A stretch of DNA of 47,988 nucleotides, taken from positions 1-47,988 of the forward strand of contig CAILKO010000074.1 in assembly GCA_903834835.1 (NCBI GenBank), in the 5' to 3' direction. The position numbers and the translations under genes are program-made. The DNA comes from an uncultured Pseudomonadota bacterium (GTDB lineage: Bacteria; Pseudomonadota; Gammaproteobacteria; Burkholderiales; SG8-39). Under the pieces are notes generated by a model. The model was not told where the DNA came from, made no database searches, and saw only the letters and a list, made by a program, of their open reading frames with translations. Each line of letters begins with the position of its first letter. Position 1 is the stretch's first letter. This document shows positions 25,996 to 35,440 of the stretch, one piece after another.

Positions 25996-26742
25996 ATGAT
26001 GCGTGTTGGCGTGCTGGACCGTAGCCGCCTCTCGCGCGTCACCGTGCGACTCGATGAGCAACCGAATTCGCGCGGCGAGGCGCGCCGCACCGACGTGATC
26101 GTCGCCGATCCGGCCGATCGCGCCGCGCCCCAGGCCTTCCTGATCGAGCAGTCGCCCGAGTCGATCGCGTCGGCACACTTCCACGACGGCAACCAGTTTC
26201 AGGTGGTGGTCGCGGGCGGCGGTCTGCTCGGCAAGCATCCGGTGCGGCCCTATACCGTGCACTACGCGAGCCGCCACACGGGTTACGGCCCGCTCGTTGC
26301 AGGCACCGAGGGCCTCTCCTACCTGACGTTGCGCGCGCGGCCGGGCTGTCCGCCGATCTGGCTGCCGGGACAGAAGCACCTGATGCAGCCGGGGCCGCGC
26401 TGCAATATCGAAAGCCCTCCGAGCGATGCGGATGGAACCGCAGATCGCCTCGCGCGCAAGGCTGTTTCCGTCGAGACCCTGCTGACACCGCGCGACGAGG
26501 GCATTGCGGCGTGGATGCTGCGGATACCTCCGGGCGAGCGTGCAATGCCGCCGCTGCATCCGAAGAGCGGGGGGCAGTATCGCGTCGTCGCCGGCGGGTC
26601 CATGCAGGCCGAGGGGCGCGTGGTCGGACACCTCGCCTGCATCTTCGTGCCCGGTCCGGAGAGCGACACGGCGATCACCTCGGGTCCGGAAGGGCTCGAC
26701 GTGCTGGTGTTGCAGTTCCCCGAGGAGCCCGTGCCCGCCTGA
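25996..26742 (+). CDS. Bicupin-like protein of unknown function
   Basis: A 248-residue protein with two beta-rich halves. The first has ASAHFHDGNQFQVVVAGGG, the pattern of a cupin metal-binding strand pair; the second has LRIPPGERAMPPLHPKSGGQYRVVAGGS. Only part of the usual His/Glu metal set can be seen (His-x-His in the first half), so metal binding is uncertain. GAGGAGCGAGC lies before ATG 25996. No signal peptide is present. It is placed between two MFS genes on opposite strands and might bind or isomerise the ligand of one of them. The name is a fold guess only. Confidence 0.55.
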   Translation: MMRVGVLDRSRLSRVTVRLDEQPNSRGEARRTDVIVADPADRAAPQAFLIEQSPESIASAHFHDGNQFQVVVAGGGLLGKHPVRPYTVHYASRHTGYGPLVAGTEGLSYLTLRARPGCPPIWLPGQKHLMQPGPRCNIESPPSDADGTADRLARKAVSVETLLTPRDEGIAAWMLRIPPGERAMPPLHPKSGGQYRVVAGGSMQAEGRVVGHLACIFVPGPESDTAITSGPEGLDVLVLQFPEEPVPA

Positions 26743-26748
26743 GCGCTG

Positions 26749-27873
26749 CTAGACCCGGTAGGCGCGCGCGCTCTTGAACACCAGGGCGGCCACGATGCAG
26801 AAGGCCGCGCCGAGCAGGCCGCCGGTGGCGAGCGCCTCGCGCGGACCAAGCAGTGCGGTTGCGAGGCCGAGGACCGCGCCGCCAAAGGCATTCGAGCCGG
26901 TGGCCGTCACATAGAGCACGCTCATCACCCGGCCACGCAGGTGTTCCGGTGCGAGCTGCTGGAAGCAGGTCATGCGGATCGACACGCTGAGCGAATCGAG
27001 GAATCCGAGCAGGCCGACCAGCAGTACCGAGGCGATGAACCAGTCCGACCAGGCGAAGGCCGCGAGCACCAGGCCGTGCGCGGTCATCGCGGCGAAGATC
27101 ACCGCGCCCTTCGCGCGGATGTTGCCGAGTGCGAGTACGCCGAGGAAGCCGAGCATCGCACCGGTCGCCGGCGCGGCGAGCAGCAGGCCGAGTCCGGTCG
27201 CACCCACGCCGAGCACGTCGCGCGCCATCACCGGCATCATCGCCGGGTAGAAGCCGAGCAGCATGCTGACGGTATCGATCAGGATGAAGGCGAGCAGCAC
27301 CTTCTGCTTCGCCACATAGGTCAGTCCCTCGAAGATCACGCCGAGTTTCAGTTCCACCTTGCGGCGCGGCGGTTCGTCGATGGCGCGCAGCAGCCAGATC
27401 GCAGCGAACGCGGGCACCAGCAGGGCAGCGTCGATCAGATAGGCCGCGGTGGCGCCGAGCGCGTCGATCGCGAGTCCGCCCGCGATCGGCCCGAGCAGCG
27501 CGGCGGCCTGGCCGACGATGGACATCATCGCCGTGGCGTTCATCAGGTGCTTGTCCGGCACCAGCGCAGGCACGAGCGCCATCTCCGCCGGATGCGCGGT
27601 CGAGGCGAGCAGGGTGCCGAGAAAGGTCGCCGCGTAGAGGTGCCAGACCTCGATCGCGCCGCTCGCGGTGAGCGCGGCGAGGATGAGCGCCAGCACGAGC
27701 TGCAGCCCGATCGTGAGCCGCAGCAGCCGGCGCCGGTCCATGATGTCCGCCAGCGTCCCGCCGAACAGACCCATCGCGACGGTGGGCAGACCCTGAAACA
27801 GGAAGGCCAGCCCGAGCAGACGCGCGTCGCCCGTCAGCTGGTAGACCTGAAATGCGTTGACCGTACCGCGCAC
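26749..27873 (-). CDS. MFS transporter (EntS/MFS_3-like), 5' end frameshifted
   Basis: The open frame gives 374 residues of a 12-helix exporter like the EntS group, with motif A GGTLADIMDRRRLLR. From 27873 its first codon would be GTG, but about 28 more codons in the same frame upstream read GPLAALRHPGFRLLITAHPF, the normal first helix of this family, with no usable start codon. An ATG with GGAG before it lies at 27956, exactly one base out of frame. So a one-base deletion near 27950, real or from sequencing, probably separates start and body. If real, the gene is damaged or starts weakly at GTG 27873. It follows the parvulin gene. Confidence 0.75.
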   Translation of the reverse strand: MRGTVNAFQVYQLTGDARLLGLAFLFQGLPTVAMGLFGGTLADIMDRRRLLRLTIGLQLVLALILAALTASGAIEVWHLYAATFLGTLLASTAHPAEMALVPALVPDKHLMNATAMMSIVGQAAALLGPIAGGLAIDALGATAAYLIDAALLVPAFAAIWLLRAIDEPPRRKVELKLGVIFEGLTYVAKQKVLLAFILIDTVSMLLGFYPAMMPVMARDVLGVGATGLGLLLAAPATGAMLGFLGVLALGNIRAKGAVIFAAMTAHGLVLAAFAWSDWFIASVLLVGLLGFLDSLSVSIRMTCFQQLAPEHLRGRVMSVLYVTATGSNAFGGAVLGLATALLGPREALATGGLLGAAFCIVAALVFKSARAYRV

Positions 27874-27971
27874 GCCGCTGCCGAGCGTGGAAAACGGGTG
27901 CGCGGTGATCAGCAGCCGGAAGCCCGGATGCCGGAGGGCCGCGAGCGGCCCGACATGCTCCGTGGTCAGGG

Positions 27972-28808
27972 TCAGTCGACCTTGGCTTTGCTGCGCAGGC
28001 CCTTCATGTGCTCGTCAAGCTTGCGCTGGGAGAGCTGCTGCTGGATCTGGGCCTTGACTTCCGTGAGCGCGGGAAACTTGAACTCGCGCACGTCCTCCAG
28101 GCGGATGACATGGAAGCCGAAGCGCGTGCGCACCGGTGCGTCCGTCAGCTTGCCCTTTTCGAGCTTGACCATCGCGTCGGCGAATACCTTTTCGTAGTTC
28201 GAGGGCAGGGACCAGCCGAGATCTCCGCCGCGTTCCTTGGTGCCCGTATCCTTCGACTGCGCCTTGGCGAGATCGTCGAACTTGCCGCCCTTCTTGATGT
28301 CGGCGATCAGTTTGTTCGCCTCTTCCTCGGTGGTGACCAGGATGTGGCGGGCGTGGTATTCCCTGGTCCCGCTGCCGGCCTTCGCCTTGTCGTACTCGGA
28401 CTGAACATCGGCGTCGGACACCGGGTTGCGACGGATGTAGTCGCCCATGTAGGCATTCGCCAGCACCTGCTGGCGCGACAGCTCGAGCTGGATCTGCACG
28501 TCGGCATTCTTCGCCACGCCGCCCTTGGTCGCTTCCTGGGACAGCACTTCAAGGTCGACCAGGCGCTGCTTGACCGCGGACTGGACCTGTTCGTTGTTTG
28601 CCTGCGCGCCGCTCATGCGCAGCAGCGCCTCGGCCCGGCTCCGGGGGATGGCGACGCCGTTCACCGTGGCGACCGGACCCGTGGCGGGTTTCGCATCCTT
28701 GGCGGCCGCTGCGGGCGCCGCCTTGGACGCGTCCTGGGCCTGCAGCGCGCACGGGAGCGAGAGCGCGGCAAGGGTAAGCAGGGCAGCTCTAAGCTGGGTA
28801 GTGTTCAT
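27972..28808 (-). CDS. Periplasmic parvulin-type peptidyl-prolyl isomerase
   Basis: A 278-residue exported PPIase of the PpiC/SurA type. The signal peptide covers about residues 1-24 (AALLTLAALSLPCALQAQ). A SurA-like N-terminal helical domain follows with VATVNGVAIPRSRAEALL, and the parvulin domain (about 150-250) has ARHILVTTEEEAN, GGDLGW and TRFGFHVIRLEDVRE. ATG 28808 with GAGAGGAATC upstream decides the start. It assists folding of outer-membrane or periplasmic proteins. It lies in the order msrB, yciB, bolA, ppiC, which is common in betaproteobacteria. Confidence 0.93.
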   Translation of the reverse strand: MNTTQLRAALLTLAALSLPCALQAQDASKAAPAAAAKDAKPATGPVATVNGVAIPRSRAEALLRMSGAQANNEQVQSAVKQRLVDLEVLSQEATKGGVAKNADVQIQLELSRQQVLANAYMGDYIRRNPVSDADVQSEYDKAKAGSGTREYHARHILVTTEEEANKLIADIKKGGKFDDLAKAQSKDTGTKERGGDLGWSLPSNYEKVFADAMVKLEKGKLTDAPVRTRFGFHVIRLEDVREFKFPALTEVKAQIQQQLSQRKLDEHMKGLRSKAKVD

Positions 28809-28893
28809 GATTCCTCTCGCTGGTGTGGATCGATGGTGGAAAAGCGGGGCGCGGTTGCGCAAAGTCAAGTGATTCAAGTCGGACACGGCGGGG

Positions 28894-29175
28894 CTAGCCC
28901 TCGGCCTCGCCCGGAAGGCGCGCATTGATTGCAAGCGCGTGCACGGGCGCGTTAATGAGTTCGCCGAGCGCGGCGTAGACCATGCGGTGACGTGCAACGG
29001 TGGACTTGCCGGCGAATTGTCCGGAGACGATGTGCAGGCGCCAGTGCGTGCCGCCCTCGGCCCGCGCGCCCGCATGGCCGGCGTGACGCGCGCTCTCGTC
29101 CACGAGTTCGCACATCTGCGGCTCCAGGGAGGCGAGTCGACGGCGAATTTCCGCTGCGACATCCGTTGCCATCAT
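28894..29175 (-). CDS. bolA: BolA family protein
   Basis: A 93-residue BolA-like protein. The KH-like fold is visible as [54 protein letters not shown] and the end [14 protein letters not shown]. BolA proteins bind monothiol glutaredoxins through a shared [2Fe-2S] cluster; the His in VARHRMVY is the usual ligand. The start at 29175 (ATGATG) overlaps the yciB stop, so translation is coupled. It links this cluster to iron-sulfur or redox physiology. Confidence 0.92.
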   Translation of the reverse strand: MMATDVAAEIRRRLASLEPQMCELVDESARHAGHAGARAEGGTHWRLHIVSGQFAGKSTVARHRMVYAALGELINAPVHALAINARLPGEAEG

Positions 29176-29780
29176 TGACCGCTCCCGCCCGCTTCGGGGC
29201 CGGTCGGCTGGATGTGGCGCGCGAGCAGGATGGCCTGCGCGATCACGAACACCAGCATGAGGCCCGTGCCGCCAAACAGCTTGAAATTCACCCACATGTT
29301 CTCCGCGCAGGTCTCGCGCGCCGCCATGTCGGCCACATCAGCACACCAGTCCCGGGAGAAGGAAAACGCGACGTACAGGTTCGCGACGCCCATGAACAGG
29401 AAGAACGCCGCCCAGCTCCAGTTCACTGCGCTCCAGACGCGATCGGGCAGCTCCATCTGTCCACCCATCACGGCACGCATCATGTTGCGGCGGAACAGCA
29501 GACTGCCTCCCGCGAGGACCAGCGCAAACAGCCAGTAGAGCACCGTAGGCTTCCACTGGATGAACGTTCTGTCCTGCAGGAACAGCGTCGCGCCGCCGAA
29601 GACGCAGATGATCGCGAGGCTCGCCCAGAGCATGGGCTCCACGCGGCGGCGGCGCAGCTTCAGCCAGACCACCTGGGCGAGGGTGGCCGCGATCGCGACG
29701 CCGGTCGCGACATAGATGCCGGCGAACTTGAAGGCGGCGAAGAAAAGGATGACCGGAAAGAGGTCGAACAGGAATTTCAT
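29172..29780 (-). CDS. yciB: Inner-membrane septation protein YciB/IspZ
   Basis: A 202-residue polytopic membrane protein with about five or six hydrophobic segments. [18 protein letters not shown] and the central [17 protein letters not shown] and [16 protein letters not shown] are family hallmarks. YciB takes part in cell envelope synthesis and septation with YciA and cell-elongation proteins. It ends in TGA overlapping the bolA start and starts 52 bases after msrB. The spacer carries a GC-rich hairpin built from GCCCGGGC repeats. Confidence 0.93.
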   Translation of the reverse strand: MKFLFDLFPVILFFAAFKFAGIYVATGVAIAATLAQVVWLKLRRRRVEPMLWASLAIICVFGGATLFLQDRTFIQWKPTVLYWLFALVLAGGSLLFRRNMMRAVMGGQMELPDRVWSAVNWSWAAFFLFMGVANLYVAFSFSRDWCADVADMAARETCAENMWVNFKLFGGTGLMLVFVIAQAILLARHIQPTGPEAGGSGQ

Positions 29781-29832
29781 GCTGGCCGGTCGATTGTAGC
29801 AGCGGGCCCGGGCAGGCCCGGGCGGGCAGAGG

Positions 29833-30222
29833 CTACTTTTCCTCGAATTTCAGCGAAGCCGAGTTGATGCAGTAACGCAGTCCGGTGGGTGCCGGACCGT
29901 CCTCGAACACATGGCCCAGGTGAGCCCCGCACTGGGCGCAGTGCACCTCGGTGCGGCGCGTGAAGAAACTGCGGTCTTCCTCGGTGGCCACGTTGGCCGG
30001 TTCGAGCGGCTGGAAATAGCTCGGCCAGCCGGTACCCGAATCGAACTTGTGGGCCGAGGCGAACAGTGGCGCATCGCAGCCGATGCAGCGATAGGTGCCT
30101 TCGGCGTGATTGTCCCAGTAGGCGCCGCTGAAGGCCGGCTCGGTGCCCTTCTTGCGCGTGACGCGATACTGTTCGGGCGTCAGTTGCGCGCGCCATTCTG
30201 CGTCGGGTTTTTCGATTTTCAT
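29833..30222 (-). CDS. msrB: Peptide-methionine (R)-S-oxide reductase MsrB
   Basis: A 129-residue MsrB that reduces methionine R-sulfoxide in proteins. The zinc cysteines are Cys46 and Cys49 (CIGCD) and Cys95 and Cys98 (CAQCG), and the catalytic Cys118 is in LRYCINSAS. No selenocysteine is used here, in contrast to the thioredoxin-fold gene at 22200. There is no signal peptide, so it acts in the cytoplasm. It is the first gene of the minus-strand redox/envelope cluster. Confidence 0.96.
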   Translation of the reverse strand: MKIEKPDAEWRAQLTPEQYRVTRKKGTEPAFSGAYWDNHAEGTYRCIGCDAPLFASAHKFDSGTGWPSYFQPLEPANVATEEDRSFFTRRTEVHCAQCGAHLGHVFEDGPAPTGLRYCINSASLKFEEK

Positions 30223-30373
30223 GGAATGCCTGCGTGAGTCGCGGCCGCAGATTGCGGCGGGACCCTATTAGATCAGATACGGCGTCGCCGAAATATGCCC
30301 GGGCGCACGGTTCCGTTGACGGTTCCGGAGCCCTGACCTAAGCTGCCGCGCCTGATCAGGGAGGGGGAATCGC

Positions 30374-32446
30374 ATGTGGATGCTGGGGATCGACACGGGC
30401 GGCACGTTCACCGACGTCGCGGCGCTGGATACCGTAACCGGGCGCATGCATGTCGCCAAGGTTCCGTCCACGCCGGCCAATCCTGCCCAGGGCGCGCTCG
30501 ACGGCATCCGCGCACTGGCCGAGCAGGTGCCCGGCATGAAGATCCCGGACATCGAGTTCTTCGCCCACGGCACGACGGTCGCCACCAACGCGCTGCTTGA
30601 GCGCAAGGGCAGCCGCACCGGGCTCATCATCAACCGCGGCTTTCGGGCGATCTACGATCTGCGCGGCGGCCTGCGTCCTACCGGAGGGGATCTGATCGAT
30701 CCCTTCTATCGCAAGCCGGCGGGGCTCGTGGACCAGGCCTCTACCGAGGAGGTCGACGGCCGGCTCGCCCACGACGGGTCGGAAATCGTGCCGCTCGACG
30801 AAGCGAGCGTGCGCCGCGCGGCGCGTTCCCTGCGGGACAAGGGCATCGGCTCGGTCGCGGTCTGCTTCCTGTTTTCGTTCATGAACGATGCGCACGAGCG
30901 TCGCGCCGAGGCGATCATCCGCGAGGAATACCCGGAGTGCCGGGTGTCGCTCTCCAGCCGCATCCACCCGGTGATCCGCGAATTCCAGCGCCTCTCGACG
31001 ACGGTGGCCGATGCCTACGTCGGTCCGGTCATCGAGGGCTATCTGATGAAGCTCTGGGACGGGCTGCGCGGGCTCGGCATCCTCGGCCAGCAGCTCTACA
31101 TCATGCAGTCGAACGGCGGCCTGATGCGGATCGACGTCGCCGCGCGCTATCCGAACCAGACCCTGCTTTCCGGGCCGGCGGCCGGCGTGGTGTTCGCGAG
31201 TCAGCTCGGCATCTCGCTCGACGAGAAGAACGTGGTGAGCTTCGATATCGGCGGCACCAGCACCGACATCGCGGTGATGCCGGACGGGCGCTATCGCGAA
31301 TCCCGCCAGGGCCGGATCAGCGGCCAGGACATCGGCACGCCGATGATCCAGATCCATACGCTCGGCGCGGGCGGCGGCACCATCGCCTGGATCGGTCCGG
31401 ACGGATTGCTGAAGGCGGGACCTCATTCGGCCGGCGCGCTGCCCGGCCCGGCCTGCTATGCGCGCGGCGGCACGCTCGCCACGGTGACCGACGCGAACAT
31501 GGTGCTCGGCTATCTGGATGCGGCAGGCCTCGTCGGCGGCAAGCTGAAGCTCGATCCGGCGCTCGCCGAGCGCGCGATCCGCGAGCATGTCGCGACCCCG
31601 CTCGGTCTCGGGCTGGAGGAGGCGGCGCTCGGCATCATCCGTATCGTTAACGTGCACATGGAAGTGGATCTGCGGCTCACGCTCGGCGAACGCGGACTCG
31701 ATCCGCGCCGCTTTGCGCTGGTCGCCTTTGGCGGGGCCGGGCCGCTGCACGCGGCCGCGGTGGCCGCGAATGTCGGCATCCCGCGCGTGATCGTGCCGCC
31801 GAATCCCGGCATCGGCTGCGCCATCGGCCTGCTGCAGACCGAGGTGCGCCACTACTATCTGAAGAGCCGCCTCGCGCCGCTCGCCTCGCTCACCGGCGCC
31901 GAGATCGAGGCGCTGTTCGCGGGTCTGGAAGAGCAGGCGATCGCGGATGCGAAGGCTGAAGGCTTCGAGCCGAAGGACGTGAAGCTGCAGCGCCAGCTCG
32001 ATCTGCGCTATCCCTTTCAGGGCTATGAACTCAACGTGGCCTGCCCGGAAGGGCGCTTCGACGAGGCGGCCGGCGAAACGGTGCGTCGTGCCTTCGATGC
32101 GCTGCACCAGGAGGTCTACGGCGTGTCGGCGCCGCAGGAGATGCCGGATCTCGTGAACCTCCGGCTCGTGTCGGTCTGCGCGGTGCCGCGTCTCGACCTG
32201 CCTGAATGGCCGGCAGGCGACAGCTCGCCCGAGGCGGCGCGCGCCGGTTCGCGCAAGGCGCTGTTCGAGGGCGCGAAGGCCGCGCTCGACACGCCGGTCT
32301 ACCGGCGCGAGCGGCTGAAGGTCGGCAACCGCATCGAGGGGCCGGCGATCATCGAACAGCTCGATTCCACGACGGTCATTCCACCGGGGCAGCGTGCCGA
32401 AGTGAAGCGCTACGGCGCGCTCGTCATCGAAACAGGCAAGGGCTGA
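30374..32446 (+). CDS. Hydantoinase/oxoprolinase subunit A (HyuA type)
   Basis: A 690-residue ATP-dependent subunit of the N-methylhydantoinase/5-oxoprolinase/acetone carboxylase family. The ASKHA nucleotide motif GIDTGGTFTDVAAL starts the protein, and FDIGGTSTDIAVMPDG and LVAFGGAGPLHA are the second and third. GAGGGGGAATC precedes ATG 30374. HyuB follows after nine bases, as expected for the two-subunit enzyme. Substrates in the family include 5-oxoproline, N-methylhydantoin and caprolactam; a cyclic amide is likely, and released ammonia could feed the nearby nitrogen genes. Confidence 0.92.
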   Translation: MWMLGIDTGGTFTDVAALDTVTGRMHVAKVPSTPANPAQGALDGIRALAEQVPGMKIPDIEFFAHGTTVATNALLERKGSRTGLIINRGFRAIYDLRGGLRPTGGDLIDPFYRKPAGLVDQASTEEVDGRLAHDGSEIVPLDEASVRRAARSLRDKGIGSVAVCFLFSFMNDAHERRAEAIIREEYPECRVSLSSRIHPVIREFQRLSTTVADAYVGPVIEGYLMKLWDGLRGLGILGQQLYIMQSNGGLMRIDVAARYPNQTLLSGPAAGVVFASQLGISLDEKNVVSFDIGGTSTDIAVMPDGRYRESRQGRISGQDIGTPMIQIHTLGAGGGTIAWIGPDGLLKAGPHSAGALPGPACYARGGTLATVTDANMVLGYLDAAGLVGGKLKLDPALAERAIREHVATPLGLGLEEAALGIIRIVNVHMEVDLRLTLGERGLDPRRFALVAFGGAGPLHAAAVAANVGIPRVIVPPNPGIGCAIGLLQTEVRHYYLKSRLAPLASLTGAEIEALFAGLEEQAIADAKAEGFEPKDVKLQRQLDLRYPFQGYELNVACPEGRFDEAAGETVRRAFDALHQEVYGVSAPQEMPDLVNLRLVSVCAVPRLDLPEWPAGDSSPEAARAGSRKALFEGAKAALDTPVYRRERLKVGNRIEGPAIIEQLDSTTVIPPGQRAEVKRYGALVIETGKG

Positions 32447-32455
32447 GGAGGCACC

Positions 32456-34177
32456 ATGGACATCGATCCGATCACCCTGGAAGTGCTGAACAACCGGCTG
32501 CGCGAAATCGTCAGCACGATGGAACATCTGCTGTTCCACAGCGGCTATTCCACCGTGCTGCGCGAATCCTATGACGGCTCGGCCGGCATCTGCGACAGCG
32601 AGGGCGCGACCGTGATGGCCTCGGGCTCGCCCTACCATATGGTGGCCTACGCGTACTGCGTCCGCGGCGTGCTTGCCAACTACAAGCTCGAGGAGATGCG
32701 CGAAGGCGACAGCTTCGTGCTCACCGATCCCTATGCGGGCGGCAGCTTTCATGTGCCGGATCTCGCCGTCGTCACGCCGGTCTGGTTCGACGGCGCGCTG
32801 ATCGCCTTCTGCGTCAGCATCGCGCACAAGACCGACGTGGGCGGGCTGGTGCCGGGCTCGCTCGGCGCCGGGTCGCGCGAGATTTTCCACGACGGGCTGC
32901 TGCTCTCCGGCGTGCGCTACTGGACGAAGGACGGCGTGGTGAAGGAAGTCGACACCATCATCCGGCGCAACAGCCGCGCACCGGATGCGGTAAGCGGCGA
33001 CATCCGCGCCCAGGTAGGCTGCACGCGCACCGGCGCGAATCACCTGATGGCGCTGTGCGGCGAATACACCGGCGCGGTCGTGACCCGCGCGTTCTCCGCC
33101 CTGCAGGGGCTCTCGGAGCAGCGGGTGCGCGCGATGCTTGCCCGCTGGCCGGACGGCGAATCCGAGGCCGAGGGCTGGGTGGACCACGACGGTGCCGACC
33201 TGACGACGCCGATCCGCATCCACGCAAAAGTGATCAAGCGCGGCGATACGCTCACGGTGGACTACAGCGGCATGCATCCGCAGGTCGCCGGGCCGGTGAA
33301 TCTGCGGCCGCAGCATGCGCAGACCGCGGCCTGTCTCGCGCTCGTCGCCTATGCCGACCCGCAGATACCGATCAACCAGGGTGTGCTGCGTCCGCTGACG
33401 CTGATCAATCCGGAAGGGCGAATCACCAACGCGCGCTGGCCGGCGACGATCAACAGCTACTACGGCATGATGCATCTCGTGTATTCGGTGCTGCAGAAGG
33501 CCTTCGTGCATTTCGACCCGAGCCGCGCGGTGGCGACCTTCGGATTCGGCTCGGGCTCGCTCGCCTCGGGTTTCCGCAATGCGCGCAGCGGCAAGCCCTC
33601 GATCCTGTACGAGATCATGGTGAATTCCACCGGTGGCACGAGCCTGCACGACGGGACCTTTCCGGTTCAGCCGATGAGCCAGGCGACCCCGAACACGCCG
33701 GTCGAGATCCTCGAATCCGAGTACCCGCTGCGCGTGCTGGAGCATCGCTGGGTCGCGGACTTCCAGGGCGCCGGACGCTATCGCGGCGGGCCGGGCTTCA
33801 GCAAGGCCTACCAGGTGCTGGAGGATTCGATGATCACGGTGCGCTGCGGCCATCAGTTCAAGAATCCCGGCTGGGGCGTGCTGGGGGGCATGGCGCCGCC
33901 CACGCCGCGGGTGCTGTTGCGCTCGCCGGGCAAGCAGGATCGCGAAATCGGGCCGCTCGTCACGCTGCCGGTCAAGGCCGGCGACACGATCTGCTTCGAA
34001 ATGACCGGCGGTGGCGGCTACGGCGATCCGCGCGCGCGTGGCGAGGACGAGGTACTCGCCGATGTGCGCAACGGCTATGTGAGCGTGGAAGGTGCTGCGC
34101 GCGATTACGGCGTGGCGATCGACCCGGCGAAGCTCACCGTGGACCGGGAGCAGACCGCGAAACTGCGCGCCCGCTAG
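32456..34177 (+). CDS. Hydantoinase B/oxoprolinase family subunit (HyuB type)
   Basis: A 573-residue partner of HyuA. MDIDPITLEVLNNRLREIVSTMEHLLFHSGYS is the standard start, and GGGYGDPRAR near residue 525 is the family's C-terminal signature. The subunit probably holds the metal-dependent amide-hydrolysing site. ATG 32456 follows GAGGAGGCACC. Its stop overlaps the convergent FTR1-type gene by four bases, and no terminator hairpin is evident there. Confidence 0.92.
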   Translation: MDIDPITLEVLNNRLREIVSTMEHLLFHSGYSTVLRESYDGSAGICDSEGATVMASGSPYHMVAYAYCVRGVLANYKLEEMREGDSFVLTDPYAGGSFHVPDLAVVTPVWFDGALIAFCVSIAHKTDVGGLVPGSLGAGSREIFHDGLLLSGVRYWTKDGVVKEVDTIIRRNSRAPDAVSGDIRAQVGCTRTGANHLMALCGEYTGAVVTRAFSALQGLSEQRVRAMLARWPDGESEAEGWVDHDGADLTTPIRIHAKVIKRGDTLTVDYSGMHPQVAGPVNLRPQHAQTAACLALVAYADPQIPINQGVLRPLTLINPEGRITNARWPATINSYYGMMHLVYSVLQKAFVHFDPSRAVATFGFGSGSLASGFRNARSGKPSILYEIMVNSTGGTSLHDGTFPVQPMSQATPNTPVEILESEYPLRVLEHRWVADFQGAGRYRGGPGFSKAYQVLEDSMITVRCGHQFKNPGWGVLGGMAPPTPRVLLRSPGKQDREIGPLVTLPVKAGDTICFEMTGGGGYGDPRARGEDEVLADVRNGYVSVEGAARDYGVAIDPAKLTVDREQTAKLRAR

Positions 34178-34998
34178 GCGGCGGCCGGCTTCGCAACCGG
34201 TCGTGCCGCCATGTAGCGCATCATGCCGCCGATGAAGGCAAGCGTGACGAGATAGAACACCAGTTCGATGCCGCTCGGCCGGTCCACATAGCCGATCAGC
34301 ACGTGCAGGATGCGGCCGGGCATGCTTTCCATGCTGAGCAGAGCCGAGCTGTCCCAGACTTCTTCCGCGAGCACCGGCAGCAGGTTGGCCTGGACGAGAT
34401 AGTTCGCCGCGCTCGCGGCGAGTCCCGCCGCCAGCAGCAGCACGATCAGTCCGGTCACCTTGAAAAACTTGCCGAGCGGTATCCGCACCAGGCCGAAGTA
34501 GAGCAGGGCGCCGATCGTGGCACCGCCCGCCAGCCCCAGCAGCGAGCCGAGCAGCAGGTCCATGTGGTCCGCGCCGCCCGCGAACAGTCCGTATAGAAAG
34601 AGCACCGTTTCAGCCCCTTCGCGCAGCACGGCGAGCGCGGTGACGAGCAGCATCGCGGAGAGCGGCTTGCTGCCGGTCAGCACGTCGTGCCCGAGCGATT
34701 GCATCTCGGCGGCGTGCTTGCGCGCATGGCCGCTCATCCAGATGTTGTGCCAGGCGAGCATGCTCACCGCCACGAGCAGGACCCCGGCATTGAACAGCTC
34801 CTGCCCGCGCCCCTGGGCCGCATCGGCAATGGTGCCTGCGAAGAAGGCGACGACCAGCGAGCCCGCCAGCCCGAGGCCGACGCCGCTGAACACCCAGCGC
34901 ATGCGTGCCGGCAAGCCGCGGCTCGCGCCCAGCACGATCGCGATGATCAATGCGGCTTCGAGAGTTTCCCTGAATACGATGACCGCGGAGCCGAGCAT
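34174..34998 (-). CDS. FTR1-family iron permease
   Basis: A 274-residue inner-membrane permease with about seven hydrophobic segments. The two iron-exchange motifs of the family are present: Arg10-Glu-Thr-Leu-Glu14 and Arg126-Glu-Gly-Ala-Glu130. Members move ferric or oxidised ferrous iron in EfeUOB- or P19-type systems. The cupredoxin gene lies upstream on the same strand, 59 bases away, and is the likely periplasmic partner. No EfeB-type peroxidase gene is seen. A possible Fur box precedes the pair. Confidence 0.93.
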   Translation of the reverse strand: MLGSAVIVFRETLEAALIIAIVLGASRGLPARMRWVFSGVGLGLAGSLVVAFFAGTIADAAQGRGQELFNAGVLLVAVSMLAWHNIWMSGHARKHAAEMQSLGHDVLTGSKPLSAMLLVTALAVLREGAETVLFLYGLFAGGADHMDLLLGSLLGLAGGATIGALLYFGLVRIPLGKFFKVTGLIVLLLAAGLAASAANYLVQANLLPVLAEEVWDSSALLSMESMPGRILHVLIGYVDRPSGIELVFYLVTLAFIGGMMRYMAARPVAKPAAA

Positions 34999-35057
34999 GG
35001 GAGCTGCCTATCTCTGTCTGATTGCGGGGCGATGCAGGAGCAGTGGGTGGCGCAGCG

Positions 35058-35396
35058 CTATTTTGCGACCAGCGTGCCCTTGGCCGTCGACTCGTGAAAT
35101 TCGCCGACGAAGGCATAGCTGCCGGGCTTGAGCGGGCCGAGGTTGATCGTCGCCTTCTTCTTGCCGGGAATCACCTTTTCGACGCGCAGCGCCTTGCTTT
35201 CGAACTCCTCCGCTGTGGCGTCCTGGTTGTCGACCACGATGCGGAATTTCTTGCCTGCGGGAACCGTCAGTTCGGTCGGGGAGAAACGATGGTCCTTGAT
35301 GGTCAGGGTCAGTTCGTCGGTGGAACTTTGCGCGCCAGCCTGCGTGGAAAGTGCCAGGAACGCGACGAATGCAATGCGGGACAGGATCTGAATCAC
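35058..35396 (-). CDS. Periplasmic cupredoxin-domain protein (iron-uptake partner)
   Basis: A 112-residue exported protein with a signal peptide over about residues 1-23 (MIQILSRIAFVAFLALSTQA). The mature part is one cupredoxin domain with KDHRFSPTELTVPAGKKFRIVVDN and the end GEFHESTAKGTLVAK, like the N-terminal domain of EfeO and small partners of FTR1. It lacks the usual Cys of a blue copper site but keeps acidic residues and His (EEFES, GEFHES) that may bind iron or copper. It starts with AGGAGGAGA upstream and leads into the FTR1 gene, so they should act together. Confidence 0.85.
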   Translation of the reverse strand: MIQILSRIAFVAFLALSTQAGAQSSTDELTLTIKDHRFSPTELTVPAGKKFRIVVDNQDATAEEFESKALRVEKVIPGKKKATINLGPLKPGSYAFVGEFHESTAKGTLVAK

Positions 35397-35440
35397 GGAA
35401 TCTCCTCCTCAGGATGGGTAAGGCCACAAGACCCGTTAAC

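Noticed and set aside
30356..33853. A 1165-codon open frame on the minus strand
   Set aside because: It lies antisense to hyuA and hyuB, whose domains and spacing are clear. Long antisense frames arise from strong third-position GC bias, and its translation is low-complexity and rich in Arg, His and Ala.
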